A stretch of 64,000 nucleotides of DNA from G965216905 sp965216905 (GCA_965216905.1 OZ244213.1:1736001-1800000), one strand, 5' to 3'. Counted from the first letter of the stretch, positions 16,651-26,247 are shown. Numbers and translations: made by a program. Notes: generated by a model not told the origin, from the sequence alone.

Positions 16651-17439
16651 TCAGGTGGTCGGGTGATTTCGGTGTGTTTGGCCGAGCGCTTCGGGTCCGA
16701 GCGCGCTGTAGCCACCATCGACGACGAGGTCGGCACCGGTGATGAATCCGGCAGCCGGCGACGACAAGAAGACAACCGCCTCTGCCACCTCCTCCGGGTC
16801 GGCCATCCGGCCGAGCGGCTGGAACTCGGCAGCGAACGCATCGGCCCGAACCCGGTCGCCGTACCGCCGCTCGATATTCCGGCTCCAGGTCCACCCCGGC
16901 GACACCGTGTTCACTCGGACGCCACCCGGCGCGAGTTGTTGGGAGCCGGTCTTGGCGAGCATGAGCAACGCCGCCTTCGTGGTGTTGTACACCATGCGGG
17001 CAGGTTGAGAGACGCGGCCACTGATCGACGCGACATAGGTCACCGCCGACCCCGGACCGAGGTGCGGGGCGGCGATGTCGGTCAGGCGCGCCGCCGACAC
17101 GACGTTGACGTCGAACGCCCGATGCCAGAGTGCTCGATCCGAGGCATATCCGTCATCCGTGAACACGGCCTGAGCGCTCACCACCACATCGAGGCTGCCG
17201 AAATCGTCCCGCGCGATGCCGACCAGTCGCTGAAGGAACTCGTCCCTGCAGACATCGCCGACATGGGCCTGACCGGCCTCCCCCAACCGCTCGTCCAGGG
17301 CGGTGGTCGGTGCCTCATCCGAGTCGCCGACGACGATCCGGCCACCTGCTTCCACCCATCGCTCGGCGATCGCCCCGCCGATGAGCGACGCCCCACCGGT
17401 GAGGACGGCGACGCGGGGTTCTGCTGCCGCGTCTTTCAT
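16651..17439 (-). CDS. Short-chain dehydrogenase/reductase
   Basis: A 262-residue NAD(P)-dependent SDR. The nucleotide-binding TGGASLIGGAIA is at residues about 14-25. The catalytic pair is YNTTK near residue 150, with an upstream Ser in YVASISG, and the C-terminal FITGADLVVDGGYSALG is classical. It is the last gene of the minus operon and overlaps the 2-hydroxyacid dehydrogenase gene by ATGA. It probably oxidises or reduces a polyol or keto-sugar intermediate of the pathway. The exact substrate cannot be read from sequence. Confidence 0.88.
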   Translation of the reverse strand: MKDAAAEPRVAVLTGGASLIGGAIAERWVEAGGRIVVGDSDEAPTTALDERLGEAGQAHVGDVCRDEFLQRLVGIARDDFGSLDVVVSAQAVFTDDGYASDRALWHRAFDVNVVSAARLTDIAAPHLGPGSAVTYVASISGRVSQPARMVYNTTKAALLMLAKTGSQQLAPGGVRVNTVSPGWTWSRNIERRYGDRVRADAFAAEFQPLGRMADPEEVAEAVVFLSSPAAGFITGADLVVDGGYSALGPEALGQTHRNHPTT

Positions 17440-18416
17440 GGTGAAGCCTCGTGCCGGCAGGTCGCTTGGGGCCGGTCGAACACCGATGGATTCACCGCGT
17501 GGCCGGGGCGATCTCCACGGAGAACTTCGATCACCTGTTGGAAGGCGGTCTCGAAGAGCAGGCGACGGGTGCGGGTCGTGGCCGATGCGACATGCGGGGT
17601 CACGACGGCGTGGGGATGGGACAGGAGACGGTGGTGGGGTGGCAGAGGCTCGGGCTCGGTCACATCGAGGCCGGTACCGAACAACTGTCCCGAATTCAGC
17701 GCGTCGAGCAGTGCGTCGTGGTCGACGAGACCGCCCCGTGCGGCGTTGATCAGGATGGCACCGGGGCGCATGACTTCGAACTCGCGACGACCGATCATCC
17801 CGGAGGTGTTTGGGGTGAGCGGGAGGTGAAGGCTGACGACGTCGGCCGAACGAAGCAGGTCATGGAGCGTGGCAACCGCGGTGACCCCGGGGGGGAGATG
17901 GTCGAGATATGGGTCGAAGACCAGGACGTGCATCCCGAGGGCGTCGGCGCGCTTCGCCACCTCACGCCCGATCCGCCCAAAGCCGACCAGCCCCAGTGTC
18001 GCTCCGTCGAACTCGAACGATGTGTGGCGCGCATAGAGGTCCGGTTCGCCCGACGCCAGCCGATCCTGGCTCATCGGGATCCGCTTTCCGACGGCGAGGA
18101 TCAGCGCGATGGTGTGTTCGGCAGTGGCGGTGCTCGGAGCATCGGGGGCGTTGCAGACGACGATGCCGCGACGCGTCGCCTCTTCCACATCCACCCGATC
18201 CACGCCGATGCCGGTGCGGGCAATGACGCGCAGGAACGGTGCACCGGACATGATCGTCGCATCGAAGGTGGTGGCGCCGACCAGCGCTCCGCAGGACTCG
18301 CCGAGGCCATGCAACGGGTCGGGATGGCCGTTGCCTCGCACCTCGACGGTGGTGGCCACCTGGATGGCAGCCTGCTCGATGATCGGGCGCTCGAACCAGA
18401 CGACGTGACGACTCAT
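17436..18416 (-). CDS. D-isomer-specific 2-hydroxyacid dehydrogenase
   Basis: A 326-residue NAD-dependent dehydrogenase of the PGDH/glyoxylate-reductase type. The catalytic domain has IARTGIGVDRVDVEEATRRG. The Rossmann motif is LGLVGFGRIGREVA near residue 145. The catalytic Arg is in INAARGGLVD near 230, Glu in TEPEPLPP, and His in VVTPHVAS near 285. It sits between SMP-30 and SDR genes with 4-nt overlaps on both sides, so it is translationally coupled in the inositol-type operon. It may reduce a 2-keto acid made in the pathway (inference). Confidence 0.88.
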   Translation of the reverse strand: MSRHVVWFERPIIEQAAIQVATTVEVRGNGHPDPLHGLGESCGALVGATTFDATIMSGAPFLRVIARTGIGVDRVDVEEATRRGIVVCNAPDAPSTATAEHTIALILAVGKRIPMSQDRLASGEPDLYARHTSFEFDGATLGLVGFGRIGREVAKRADALGMHVLVFDPYLDHLPPGVTAVATLHDLLRSADVVSLHLPLTPNTSGMIGRREFEVMRPGAILINAARGGLVDHDALLDALNSGQLFGTGLDVTEPEPLPPHHRLLSHPHAVVTPHVASATTRTRRLLFETAFQQVIEVLRGDRPGHAVNPSVFDRPQATCRHEASP

Positions 18417-19303
18417 CGCAGCGCCGCTCCGGTTGGAAACACCGGCTCCGGGAGACCGGCCACCCCGGCGTCGAGCGCAAGCAGTGCACCATCGATGTCT
18501 TTCGTACCCTGGGCCGATGCGGATTCTGCCGATCCGATCGAGGTGAGGTACATGGTGGCGAGGTCCGACCCTCCGAACGCCGGCATCGTGGGTGCGCTGA
18601 CGGGAACCGGGAGGATGCGGTCGACCTGGCCGTCGGGGGCGACCCTGATGACGGCGCCCCCGTGGACGGCTGCGACCCACAATGCTCCGTCCTCGTCGAC
18701 GCAGGCACCGTCGGGGTGACCGGGCAGAGAGGTGAAGTCGACGAAGGGACGAGGGGCCGTGGCCCTCCCGGTCCTCGCATCGAAGTCGTGGACCCACACG
18801 AGGTCGTCGAACGTGTCCGACCAGTACATGCGGGACCCGTCCGGCGAGAAGGCGAGCGTATTCGAGACGCCGACGTTCGATCGCACGGCTTCGTGCGTGC
18901 CGTCGGGTTCGACCCGGTGCAGGCTTCCCGTTCGATGGCGGCCCGCCACGTCGGCGTGCATGCTGCCGACCCAGAAGCGGCCGGCCGGATCGAGGCGTCC
19001 GTCGTTCAGACGGTTGGCCGTTCCCGCCGGTTCGAGGTCGATCCAGGGCTCGATGGTGCCATGTTCGACATCGAGCATCCACAGCGCGTGCTCGGCGGCG
19101 ACCAGCAGCATCTCCGGTCGGTCGGTGAGGGCGATCGACCCCGGTCGCGTGTCGAGGTCCACCTGACGATCATCACCGGCGGCGGGGTCGAAGGTGTGGA
19201 CGGCTCGTCCGTTGATGTCCACCCAGTGCAGCACCGCCCGACGGGGGTCCCAGAGTGGGCACTCGCCCAACCGGGCTCCGGCGGCGTATGCAACCTCGAT
19301 CAC
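18413..19303 (-). CDS. SMP-30/gluconolactonase-family lactonase
   Basis: A 296-residue six-bladed beta-propeller. GECPLWDPRRAVLHWVDI near the N-terminus supplies the metal-binding Glu. NRLNDGRLDPAGRFWVG near residue 100 and GVSNTLAFSPDG near 150 supply the Asn/Asp ligands of the SMP-30/regucalcin family. PGHPDGACVDEDGALWVA completes the divalent-metal site. Such enzymes open sugar-acid lactones, so it likely hydrolyses a lactone formed by one of the dehydrogenases in the operon. It overlaps both neighbours by 4 nt. Confidence 0.9.
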   Translation of the reverse strand: MIEVAYAAGARLGECPLWDPRRAVLHWVDINGRAVHTFDPAAGDDRQVDLDTRPGSIALTDRPEMLLVAAEHALWMLDVEHGTIEPWIDLEPAGTANRLNDGRLDPAGRFWVGSMHADVAGRHRTGSLHRVEPDGTHEAVRSNVGVSNTLAFSPDGSRMYWSDTFDDLVWVHDFDARTGRATAPRPFVDFTSLPGHPDGACVDEDGALWVAAVHGGAVIRVAPDGQVDRILPVPVSAPTMPAFGGSDLATMYLTSIGSAESASAQGTKDIDGALLALDAGVAGLPEPVFPTGAALR

Positions 19304-20109
19304 GGCACGATCTGGGAGAGACGGTCCAGCCTCGGGATGACGAATCGGTCGATGGCCCGTTGTCGCTCGTCGGCCACCAGGGTCGCCGCTTCACGCCAGA
19401 TCGAACGTCCGGCGATGTAGCCGGAGGCACCCGCCGAAACCGCATCCTCCGTCTGGTGGACGAAGGTGTCGAAGTCTGCGCCGGCCGACAGGATCACCCA
19501 TGGAACCCCTACTCGCTTCGTGATCTCCGAACACCCGTCGGCCGAGCCGGGATGGGGAAGCTTCAGAAGGTCGGCTCCGGCGCTGCCGTGGACCTCCACC
19601 CAGTCGATCACCCACGGACCAGACGGTGGTAGCCGTCGTGGGAGCGGTTCGAGGAGGATCGGCATCCGAGCAGCATGCGCTTCTTCGATCGCGCGCTGGA
19701 TCGTCTCGGACTGGGCGAGGTTCTCGGCGCCGTCCCACAACGCCAGGAACTTCATGGCATGGGCTCCGAGGGTGGCGGCCCGTCCGCTCGACCAGCCCTC
19801 CAGCAGGGTGGTATGGGTGACCGAGTCGTCCGCGAGGTATCCCTGCGCTTCGCGGGCGGCGATCACGCCCAGGCCTTCCTCCAGGTTGGACAGCACGACT
19901 CGGTGCATTCCGAACTCGGGGTCGAGCATGACGGCACTGGCCCGGCCGGAGGCGGTCCGGACGAGGTCCGCCTTCCATCGCCGAATCGGGTCGGCATCCG
20001 CCTGGTCGGGGCCGAGGAGTGCGCGCAGCGAGTCGCGATGATCGAGCGCCAGCGCCCGAATGATCCCGGCGGGGTCGGCGATCGCCGCCGGGACGCCGAC
20101 CCGTGTCAT
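19300..20109 (-). CDS. LacD/YihT-like class I aldolase
   Basis: A 269-residue TIM-barrel protein resembling tagatose-1,6-bisphosphate and sulfofructose-phosphate aldolases (LacD/YihT). It has IRALALDHRDSLRALLG at the start, LLEPLPRRLP in the middle, ADLLKLPHPG with a candidate Schiff-base Lys, and the phosphate-binding end VILSAGADFDTF ... SGYIAGRSIW. In an inositol operon it could do the IolJ step, cleaving 2-deoxy-5-keto-gluconate 6-phosphate to DHAP and malonate semialdehyde. That is inference from context. ATG 20109 overlaps the iolB stop (ATGA). Confidence 0.8.
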   Translation of the reverse strand: MTRVGVPAAIADPAGIIRALALDHRDSLRALLGPDQADADPIRRWKADLVRTASGRASAVMLDPEFGMHRVVLSNLEEGLGVIAAREAQGYLADDSVTHTTLLEGWSSGRAATLGAHAMKFLALWDGAENLAQSETIQRAIEEAHAARMPILLEPLPRRLPPSGPWVIDWVEVHGSAGADLLKLPHPGSADGCSEITKRVGVPWVILSAGADFDTFVHQTEDAVSAGASGYIAGRSIWREAATLVADERQRAIDRFVIPRLDRLSQIVP

Positions 20110-20939
20110 GGCTCGACGATCGGCAACGTCCAGGCCCCGTCGTCCCACCGACCGTCGATCCAGGCATACTCGGGCTGGAAGTATGGGGCGGTCTTGCGGT
20201 CGTCCCCGACCAGCTCACCGGCCAGGTAGTTGAGAAACCACATGTTGTGGCCGGGAGCGGCGGCAGAGGAGTGGAATCCTCTCGTGACGAGCACGAGGTC
20301 GCCGTCGTTCACCGCGAAGGTCTCGTCGAACGGCTCATCGAGGCGATAGTTCCGGTGGATCGCCCACCCGTCGTCCGGGTCGAGCCGGAAGTAGTAGGTC
20401 TCTTCCAGGTACGGCGACCCGGCATACCCATCGTGACAGTGTGGTGGCCAGCCCGACCAGCCCCCACGGGGCACGTACACCTCGAAGAGGATGAGCCGCT
20501 CCGCCTCGATCGGATGGGCCAAGACGTGGTTGACCTGTCGGATGGCGGCGCCTCCTCCTCGCACCTCCGATCGCATCGTCGCCGGCTCGACGAGCCGGGT
20601 GGGATAGCGCCCTTCGGCCGGTGCGCCGCCCAGGGCGAACTCGAAGCGGGCGGTGGCGGTGATGCGAATGTCCGTTCCGGGTGCCGCGTACAGCACCGTT
20701 GGCATCTGGGCGAAGACGGAGGAGCGGTCGAGGCCGGCTTCGATCGGGCCCGCCGTCACCCGCCCGGCGCCGGCCAGTGGGACCAATGCCATCTCCCGAT
20801 CGTCGCCGCGATGGACGTGCGTCTCGCCTTCGGCGAGATCGATGACGGCGAAGCTCAGCCAACTCCACCCTGCCGAGCTCGGCGTGACCTCGTGACGGAT
20901 GGTCTTCGCTCGGGGCCGGAGATGGTGCTCAGAAGCCAC
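20106..20939 (-). CDS. iolB: 5-deoxy-glucuronate isomerase (IolB), copy 1
   Basis: A 277-residue bicupin that converts 5-deoxy-glucuronate to 5-dehydro-2-deoxy-gluconate in myo-inositol breakdown. The metal site is PPHCHDGYAGSPYLEETYYF with two His and one Glu, and GFHSSAAAPGHNMWFLN is the family's C-terminal block. The N-terminus SEHHLRPRAKTIRHEVTP matches IolB starts. GTG 20939 is chosen, overlapping the end of iolC by 11 nt. A second, divergent IolB is encoded at 32906-33757. Confidence 0.93.
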   Translation of the reverse strand: MASEHHLRPRAKTIRHEVTPSSAGWSWLSFAVIDLAEGETHVHRGDDREMALVPLAGAGRVTAGPIEAGLDRSSVFAQMPTVLYAAPGTDIRITATARFEFALGGAPAEGRYPTRLVEPATMRSEVRGGGAAIRQVNHVLAHPIEAERLILFEVYVPRGGWSGWPPHCHDGYAGSPYLEETYYFRLDPDDGWAIHRNYRLDEPFDETFAVNDGDLVLVTRGFHSSAAAPGHNMWFLNYLAGELVGDDRKTAPYFQPEYAWIDGRWDDGAWTLPIVEP

Positions 20940-21921
20940 CTCGGGCCTCCACGAACTCGTCGACTTCGGCGGGGGTCGGCATGGCAGCCGAGCAGCCGTG
21001 CCGGGTGACTTCGATCGCCCCACAGGCGTTGGCGTACCGGGCGGATCGGTCCCAGTCCCAATCTTGGAGCATGCCGTGGATGAACCCCGAGGCGAAGGCG
21101 TCCCCCGCTCCAACCGTGTTCACCACCTCGACCGGGAAACCAGGTATGTCCCGGCTGCCGCTCGAGTCACGAAGGGTGACGCCGCGGGGCCCGCGTTTGA
21201 GAACGATCACCAGGTCGGGCTGGGTGACTCTCCACTCGTCGATCAGCCGGTCGACCGCTTGCCGTCCGGCGTCGTCGAGGGCCTCTCCATCGAGCGCCGG
21301 GCTGGACGATGCCAAGGCCGCATGGAACTCCTCTTCGGTGCCGATCGCAACGTCGACATTTCGAAGGATCGAGCGGATGGCCACCCCGTAGGCGCGCCGA
21401 TCCGACCACTGATCCGGACGGAGGTCGAGATCGAGCACCGCCGTGGCGCCGTCTCGCTGGGCACGCTCGGCCGCGTAGAGCGTGGCTGCCCGGCAGGTTC
21501 CACGAGACAGCCCGGTCCCGGACAGCTCCACGATTCCGATCTCGCCCCAGGGGAGCGCGTCGACGTCATCGGTGTCGATGTGGGTGTCCGCCGCGTTCTC
21601 GCGATAGAAGGTGAGCGGGAAACGGTCGGGTGGCTGCACACCGAGGATGGCCAGTCCCGTCTTGGTTCCTTCGACGGTTCGAATGAAGTCGGTCACGACC
21701 CCTTCTGCCTGAAGGTTCGCCAGGACGAACCGCCCGATGTCGTCGGGTCCAATCGCCGTCAACAGCGCCACCCGGGCCCCGAGCCGGGTGGCGCCGATGG
21801 CGATGTTCGAGGGGCTCCCACCGACCATGGCGTCGAAGCTCTGGACATCGGCGAAGTCGGCTCCGATCTCGCGCGCATAGAGATCCATCGAGACCCGGCC
21901 GATCGTGACGACATCGAGCAT
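20929..21921 (-). CDS. iolC: 5-dehydro-2-deoxygluconokinase
   Basis: A 330-residue PfkB-family kinase that phosphorylates 5-dehydro-2-deoxy-gluconate in the inositol pathway. The substrate motif MVGGSPSNIAIGATRLGA is near residue 32 and the PfkB signature VNTVGAGDAFASGF near residue 270 includes the catalytic Asp. Neighbours iolD (abutting, stop then ATG) and iolB (11-nt overlap) support IolC over ribokinase or fructokinase. Confidence 0.93.
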   Translation of the reverse strand: MLDVVTIGRVSMDLYAREIGADFADVQSFDAMVGGSPSNIAIGATRLGARVALLTAIGPDDIGRFVLANLQAEGVVTDFIRTVEGTKTGLAILGVQPPDRFPLTFYRENAADTHIDTDDVDALPWGEIGIVELSGTGLSRGTCRAATLYAAERAQRDGATAVLDLDLRPDQWSDRRAYGVAIRSILRNVDVAIGTEEEFHAALASSSPALDGEALDDAGRQAVDRLIDEWRVTQPDLVIVLKRGPRGVTLRDSSGSRDIPGFPVEVVNTVGAGDAFASGFIHGMLQDWDWDRSARYANACGAIEVTRHGCSAAMPTPAEVDEFVEARGGF

Positions 21922-23763
21922 TCAAATCCCGATCCGCTGGTGCTTCTTCTCGGCTTCGAGTTGCGCTCGGGCCACCCTGACCTGCTCGCGGTCCGACACC
22001 TCGGGGATTCCCACTTCCCACCATGCCCCGCCTTCGGTCCAGCTGTACTCGTCGACTTCGATGACGATCACCGAGCTGCGAGCGGCCTGTTTGGCGCGGC
22101 GAAACGCCTCGCGGAACTCCTCGATGCTCGTCACCTTTTCGGCGAGGGCACCCATCGCCTCGGCGTGCTTGGCGAAGTCGACTCTCACCAGCTCCTGGTG
22201 CCGTGCGGTCCGCAGCAGGTTGTTGAACTCCTCGCCGCCGGTGTTCACCTGGAGGCGGTTGATGACGGCGAATCCCCCGTTGTCGCAGACGATGAAGATG
22301 ACCTTGTGGCCGCTGAACACCGTCGAGTAGATGTCGGAGTTCATCATCAGGTAGGAACCGTCCCCCACCCACGCAATGACGTCGCGGTCGGGCAACGCCA
22401 TCTTCGCCCCCCAGGCGCCGGCGATCTCATATCCCATGCACGAGTACCCGTACTCGCAGTCCACCGATCGGATCGACTTCGAGTGCCACCCCATGTTGAT
22501 CTCCCCGGGGAGCCCGCCGGCGGCTGCGACCTGGTAGTCCTGAGGGTCGGCCTCTTCGTTGACGGCTCGGATGACCTGGGCGTAGGTCGGCACCTCGGTG
22601 TTGGGCTCGGACAGCTCGTCGAGATAGCCGTACCAGTCGCGGCGTCCATGCGCTGCCTGCTCACTCCACTCGACCGGTGCCCGGTAGTCGGGGACGGCAT
22701 CGGCCAGCAGGTCCAGGGCGACCCGCGCATCCCCGACGACGGTGACCGCCCGGTGTTTGCCGGCATCGAAGCGTCCCACATTGATCGAAACCAGCGTGTA
22801 GTTCGGATCGCCGAACACCGACCACGACCCGGTCGTGAAGTCCTGCAACCGAGTTCCGATGGCGATGACCACGTCTGCGTCGTTGGCCAGCTGATTGGCC
22901 GATGTGCTGCCGGTCACGCCGATCGGTCCCGCATAGTTCGGGTGGTCGGCGGTGAGCACCGCCCGGCCGGCCACGGTCTCGACCACCGGGATGCCATGCG
23001 TCTCCGAGAACTCGGCCAGGTGGGCGGCGGCATCGGAGTAGTGCACGCCGCCTCCGGCAATGATCAGGGGACGCCGGGCGCGGCGAATCGCTTCGGCCGC
23101 CGCGGCCAATTCCCGTCGGTCGGGAGCCTGGCGGCGAATCCGGTGGACGACCTCCTCGAAGAACTTCGCCGGAAAGTCGAACGCCTCGGCGGCAACGTCC
23201 TGGGGGAGACCGATGTAGGCCGGCCCACACTCGGCCGGATCGAGCATCGTCCCCAGTGCCTGCGGCAGGCTCTGGAGAAGCTGTTCGGGCCTGGTGATCC
23301 GGTCCCAGTACCGGGTGACCGGCTTGAAGCTGTCCGAGACGGTGATCGTCGGGTCTCCGAAGTGCTCGACCTGTTGGAGGACCGGGTCCACCAGGCGATG
23401 CTGGAAGGTGTCTCCGCTGATCAACAACAGCGGTAGGCGATTGGCATGAGCGACGGCCGCCGCGGTGACCATGTTGGTGCAACCGGGGCCGACCGAGGAG
23501 GTCGCGACCATGATGCGTCTCCGGCGAGCCGCCTTGGCGTAGGCGATTCCGGCCAAGGCCATCGATTGCTCGTTGTGGCCGCGCCACGTCGGCAGACGAT
23601 CCTGGACGGGCTCGAGCGCTTCCGCCAGGGCGACCACGTTTCCGTGTCCGAAGATGCCGAACACCCCGGCGAACACGGGAGCGACCTCGTCCTCCAGATC
23701 GATCCTCTGGGCGAGCACCCAGCGGACGATCGCCTGTGCGGTGGTCAGTCTCACGGTCTCCAT
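21922..23763 (-). CDS. iolD: 3D-(3,5/4)-trihydroxycyclohexane-1,2-dione acylhydrolase
   Basis: A 613-residue thiamine-diphosphate enzyme that opens the ring of the diketo-inositol intermediate to give 5-deoxy-glucuronate. The N-terminal PYR domain has GIFGHGNVVALAEAL and the Glu-bearing RGHNEQSMALAGIAYA. The ThDP motif is AWVGDGSYLMMNSD ... VCDNGG near residues 460-490. Length matches IolD (about 620-640). It is preceded by the Gfo/Idh gene with a 36-nt gap and followed directly by iolC. Confidence 0.96.
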   Translation of the reverse strand: METVRLTTAQAIVRWVLAQRIDLEDEVAPVFAGVFGIFGHGNVVALAEALEPVQDRLPTWRGHNEQSMALAGIAYAKAARRRRIMVATSSVGPGCTNMVTAAAVAHANRLPLLLISGDTFQHRLVDPVLQQVEHFGDPTITVSDSFKPVTRYWDRITRPEQLLQSLPQALGTMLDPAECGPAYIGLPQDVAAEAFDFPAKFFEEVVHRIRRQAPDRRELAAAAEAIRRARRPLIIAGGGVHYSDAAAHLAEFSETHGIPVVETVAGRAVLTADHPNYAGPIGVTGSTSANQLANDADVVIAIGTRLQDFTTGSWSVFGDPNYTLVSINVGRFDAGKHRAVTVVGDARVALDLLADAVPDYRAPVEWSEQAAHGRRDWYGYLDELSEPNTEVPTYAQVIRAVNEEADPQDYQVAAAGGLPGEINMGWHSKSIRSVDCEYGYSCMGYEIAGAWGAKMALPDRDVIAWVGDGSYLMMNSDIYSTVFSGHKVIFIVCDNGGFAVINRLQVNTGGEEFNNLLRTARHQELVRVDFAKHAEAMGALAEKVTSIEEFREAFRRAKQAARSSVIVIEVDEYSWTEGGAWWEVGIPEVSDREQVRVARAQLEAEKKHQRIGI

Positions 23764-23799
23764 CGCTTCCCTTTCCCCGATGTTCCTTGCACGGTCCGG

Positions 23800-24969
23800 T
23801 CAGGTGAGTGGGCCCACGTCGACCCACGTCTCCGATTCGAATGACTCGATCATGGCGGCCAGCACCTCGGCGACCCGGAGGGCCGCCTCGAAGCCTGGTT
23901 CGTAGGTCCGCTGCTCGGCGACCGCCCGGCAGAACTCCAGCGCCTCGATCGCCTTGAGATCCTCGTACCCGATGGAGTTACCCCCTCCGGGGACGAAACT
24001 GCCGTGATGGGGCAGCGTGTCGCCGGCGAGTACCCGGGTGTATCCATCGAAAGGCGATTCCTCCGCCAGGTACAGGTCGAGCTGGTTCAGCGTCTCGTGA
24101 TTCCAAGCGGCGGCTCCTCGGTCGCCGTGCAGTTCGAAAGCCATGGCGCTCTGCGGCCCGAAGATGCTGCGATCCACTGCCAGGGTGCCTCGCGCCCCAT
24201 TGGCGAACTCGACGAGGGCGGCCACGTAGTCCTCGTTGGTGACTTTGCCGGTCGGGTCGGTCGGACTGCCGCGTGAGTAGTGCGTGCCCTCGCCCGCCGG
24301 CGGCAATGGTCGCTCCTTGATGAACGTCTCCTTGGTGGCCACGAGGCGGGTGATCGGCCCGGCCAGGTGGAGGGCCATGTCGACGGCGTGGCACATCAGA
24401 TCGAGCAGAGCGCCGTAGCCGGCTTCGTCCTGGAGAAACCGCCAGCTGAGCACGCCGAGGCGATCACGGCCATACATCGAGAAGAATCGACCCCGATACT
24501 GGGTGAGGAGCCCAAGCCGGCCTTCGTCGATGAGGGACTTGACCAGTTGCACCACGGGTGTCCAGCGGTAGTTGTACCCACAGCCGGTGATCACGCCGGC
24601 TTGGCGGGCTGCGACTGCGATCGCCGCTGTGTCGTCTGGCGTGAGTCCGACGGGCTTCTCGCAGAAGACGTTGTGCCCGGCGCCGGCGGCGGCCTCTGCC
24701 AGCCGGCGGTGCATTCCGTTCGGAGCGGTGATGTCGACGATGTCCAGGTCGTCGCGGTCGATCAACGCCTGCCAGTCGGCGTGTGCCTCGTCGAATCCGA
24801 ACGAGTCGAGGGCCTGGTCCCGGCGTTGAGGAACCGAGTCGCACACCGCCACCAATCGTGGGCGGAGACCGGCCTCCGGGAAGCGCGAGGGGAGCATCCG
24901 GTACGAACGCGAATGGGCTTGGCCCATCCAACCGAAACCGATGACTCCGATTCGCAGCTCACGGGACAT
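23800..24969 (-). CDS. Gfo/Idh/MocA-family oxidoreductase
   Basis: A 389-residue NAD(P)-dependent oxidoreductase and first gene of the minus operon. The N-terminal Rossmann motif is IGVIGFGWMGQAHS, the catalytic-region motif is VFCEKPVGL, and DLMCHAVDMALHL supplies the active-site His. Long family members like this often act on scyllo-inositol, inosose or keto-sugars. It is a likely inositol-isomer or sugar dehydrogenase, but the substrate is not determined. ATG 24969 lies 26 nt after the -10 box and 42 nt after the LacI operator. Confidence 0.88.
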   Translation of the reverse strand: MSRELRIGVIGFGWMGQAHSRSYRMLPSRFPEAGLRPRLVAVCDSVPQRRDQALDSFGFDEAHADWQALIDRDDLDIVDITAPNGMHRRLAEAAAGAGHNVFCEKPVGLTPDDTAAIAVAARQAGVITGCGYNYRWTPVVQLVKSLIDEGRLGLLTQYRGRFFSMYGRDRLGVLSWRFLQDEAGYGALLDLMCHAVDMALHLAGPITRLVATKETFIKERPLPPAGEGTHYSRGSPTDPTGKVTNEDYVAALVEFANGARGTLAVDRSIFGPQSAMAFELHGDRGAAAWNHETLNQLDLYLAEESPFDGYTRVLAGDTLPHHGSFVPGGGNSIGYEDLKAIEALEFCRAVAEQRTYEPGFEAALRVAEVLAAMIESFESETWVDVGPLT

Positions 24970-24994
24970 CCGGGGGACCTCCGTCGATCGGGGT

Positions 24995-25023
24995 ACTATA
25001 GAGTCATATTTGGAACGTTCCAA
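24995..25023 (-). promoter_or_regulatory. Promoter of the minus-strand inositol operon
   Basis: On the minus strand TTGGAA (25023-25018), a 17-nt spacer and TATAGT (25000-24995) form a sigma-70-like promoter. The LacI palindrome lies over the -35 and spacer, the usual place for repression. Confidence 0.55.
25011..25022. promoter_or_regulatory. LacI operator TGGAACGTTCCA, site 2 (divergent region)
   Basis: Perfect 12-bp palindrome in the 120-bp region between two divergent Gfo/Idh genes. It overlaps the minus promoter. It lies upstream of a TAGCGT -10-like box (25039-25044) for the plus gene, so one site can repress both directions. Confidence 0.85.
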
Positions 25024-25089
25024 CCGAACGGACTGCAGTAGCGTCCACGCTCACCACCCGGGGCCGCGAGGCAGTGTCGACGAGGAGGT

Positions 25090-26247
25090 ATGGCGTTGCG
25101 GGAAGTCCGGATCGGAGTGATCGGCACGAGCTGGTGGGTCGATGCCATGTACCTGCCCGCTCTCGACTCACTCGACGGTGCCCGGGTGGTGGCGCTGGCC
25201 GGCCGTAATCCGGAACGGGCGTCGGTCCGTGCCGGGTCGTGGGGGATCCCGGGCGTCTACACCGACTGGCGGCGCATGATCGATGCCGAAGATCTCGACG
25301 GGGTGATCGTCGCAGCCGCCAACCCCGTCCACTATCCGGCGACCCACATGGCCCTGGAGCGGGGGTTGCACGTCCTCTGCGAGAAACCATTGGCAGGGAG
25401 CTACGAGCAGGCCGCCGAGCTCGTACGGCTCGCCGACGTGGCCGGAGTTCGGACGATGGTGCCATTCACGTACGCATACATGCCGGGCTTTCGCTGGCTG
25501 ACAGAGCTGGTGGACAGCGGCTTCGTCGGGCGACTCCACCATGTCGGCCTGCGGTACCACACCGGTTACGGGCTCACCGACGGGTACCAGTGGAAGTTCG
25601 ACGAGCGACACAACCCATCCGGTGCGCTCGGGGACATCGGCTCCCACTTCGTGTATCTGGCGCTGCGACTCGGCGGGGCCGTCACGGCCATCACGGCCCG
25701 ACTCGATGTGGTGGGCAGGCATCCACCCGTGGATCCGGATGGTGTGCCCTACCCGGTGGCCGCCGACACGTCGACGGCCATCGTGGAGTTCGAATCCGGG
25801 GCACAAGGGTTGATCTTCGCGTCGGCGATCGCCCACGAAGGTACGGCCATGGATCAGCGCCACGAGATCGAGGTCCATGGTTCCGAGGGCACGCTTCGAT
25901 ATCTCTGCGATTGGCTGGATACCCAGGTGGTCACCGGAGCTCGGGTCGGGGAGGGACCGTCGCTGGTCCTCCCGATTCCTGATCGCCTGTGGAGCGGAGT
26001 TCGTCGCGGCCCGGTCCACGACACCTATCGAGACGTCTTCCGGATGACCGATGCCATGGCCAGGGGATGGGTTCGGGCCATTCAGGCGGGCACCATCGTT
26101 CGCCCCGATCTCCGAGACGGCGCAGAGGTACAGCGGGTCCTCGACGCGGCGGTGCGGTCATCCGACCGTGGTCGCCGGGTGCGGATCGAGTCCGAGTGGT
26201 CGGCGCCGCCCTCCATCGTGGTTTCTCCCGACTCCGATGGCGCTTGA
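25090..26247 (+). CDS. Gfo/Idh/MocA-family oxidoreductase
   Basis: A 385-residue NAD(P)-dependent oxidoreductase. RIGVIGTSWWVDAMYLPAL is an unusual form of the GxGxxG nucleotide motif in which the middle and last positions are Thr-Ser-Trp. LCEKPLAGSYEQA is the conserved catalytic Lys segment and GALGDIGSHFVYLALRL carries the His/Asp region. It stands between the divergent LacI operator and the iolG promoter region and may be transcribed alone. Likely an inositol, inosose or sugar dehydrogenase; substrate unknown. Confidence 0.85.
   Translation: MALREVRIGVIGTSWWVDAMYLPALDSLDGARVVALAGRNPERASVRAGSWGIPGVYTDWRRMIDAEDLDGVIVAAANPVHYPATHMALERGLHVLCEKPLAGSYEQAAELVRLADVAGVRTMVPFTYAYMPGFRWLTELVDSGFVGRLHHVGLRYHTGYGLTDGYQWKFDERHNPSGALGDIGSHFVYLALRLGGAVTAITARLDVVGRHPPVDPDGVPYPVAADTSTAIVEFESGAQGLIFASAIAHEGTAMDQRHEIEVHGSEGTLRYLCDWLDTQVVTGARVGEGPSLVLPIPDRLWSGVRRGPVHDTYRDVFRMTDAMARGWVRAIQAGTIVRPDLRDGAEVQRVLDAAVRSSDRGRRVRIESEWSAPPSIVVSPDSDGA

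Noticed and set aside
20899..23436. 845-residue plus-strand reading frame
   Set aside because: It lies antisense to iolB, iolC and iolD, whose domains are unmistakable; high-GC coding DNA often leaves the opposite frame open.
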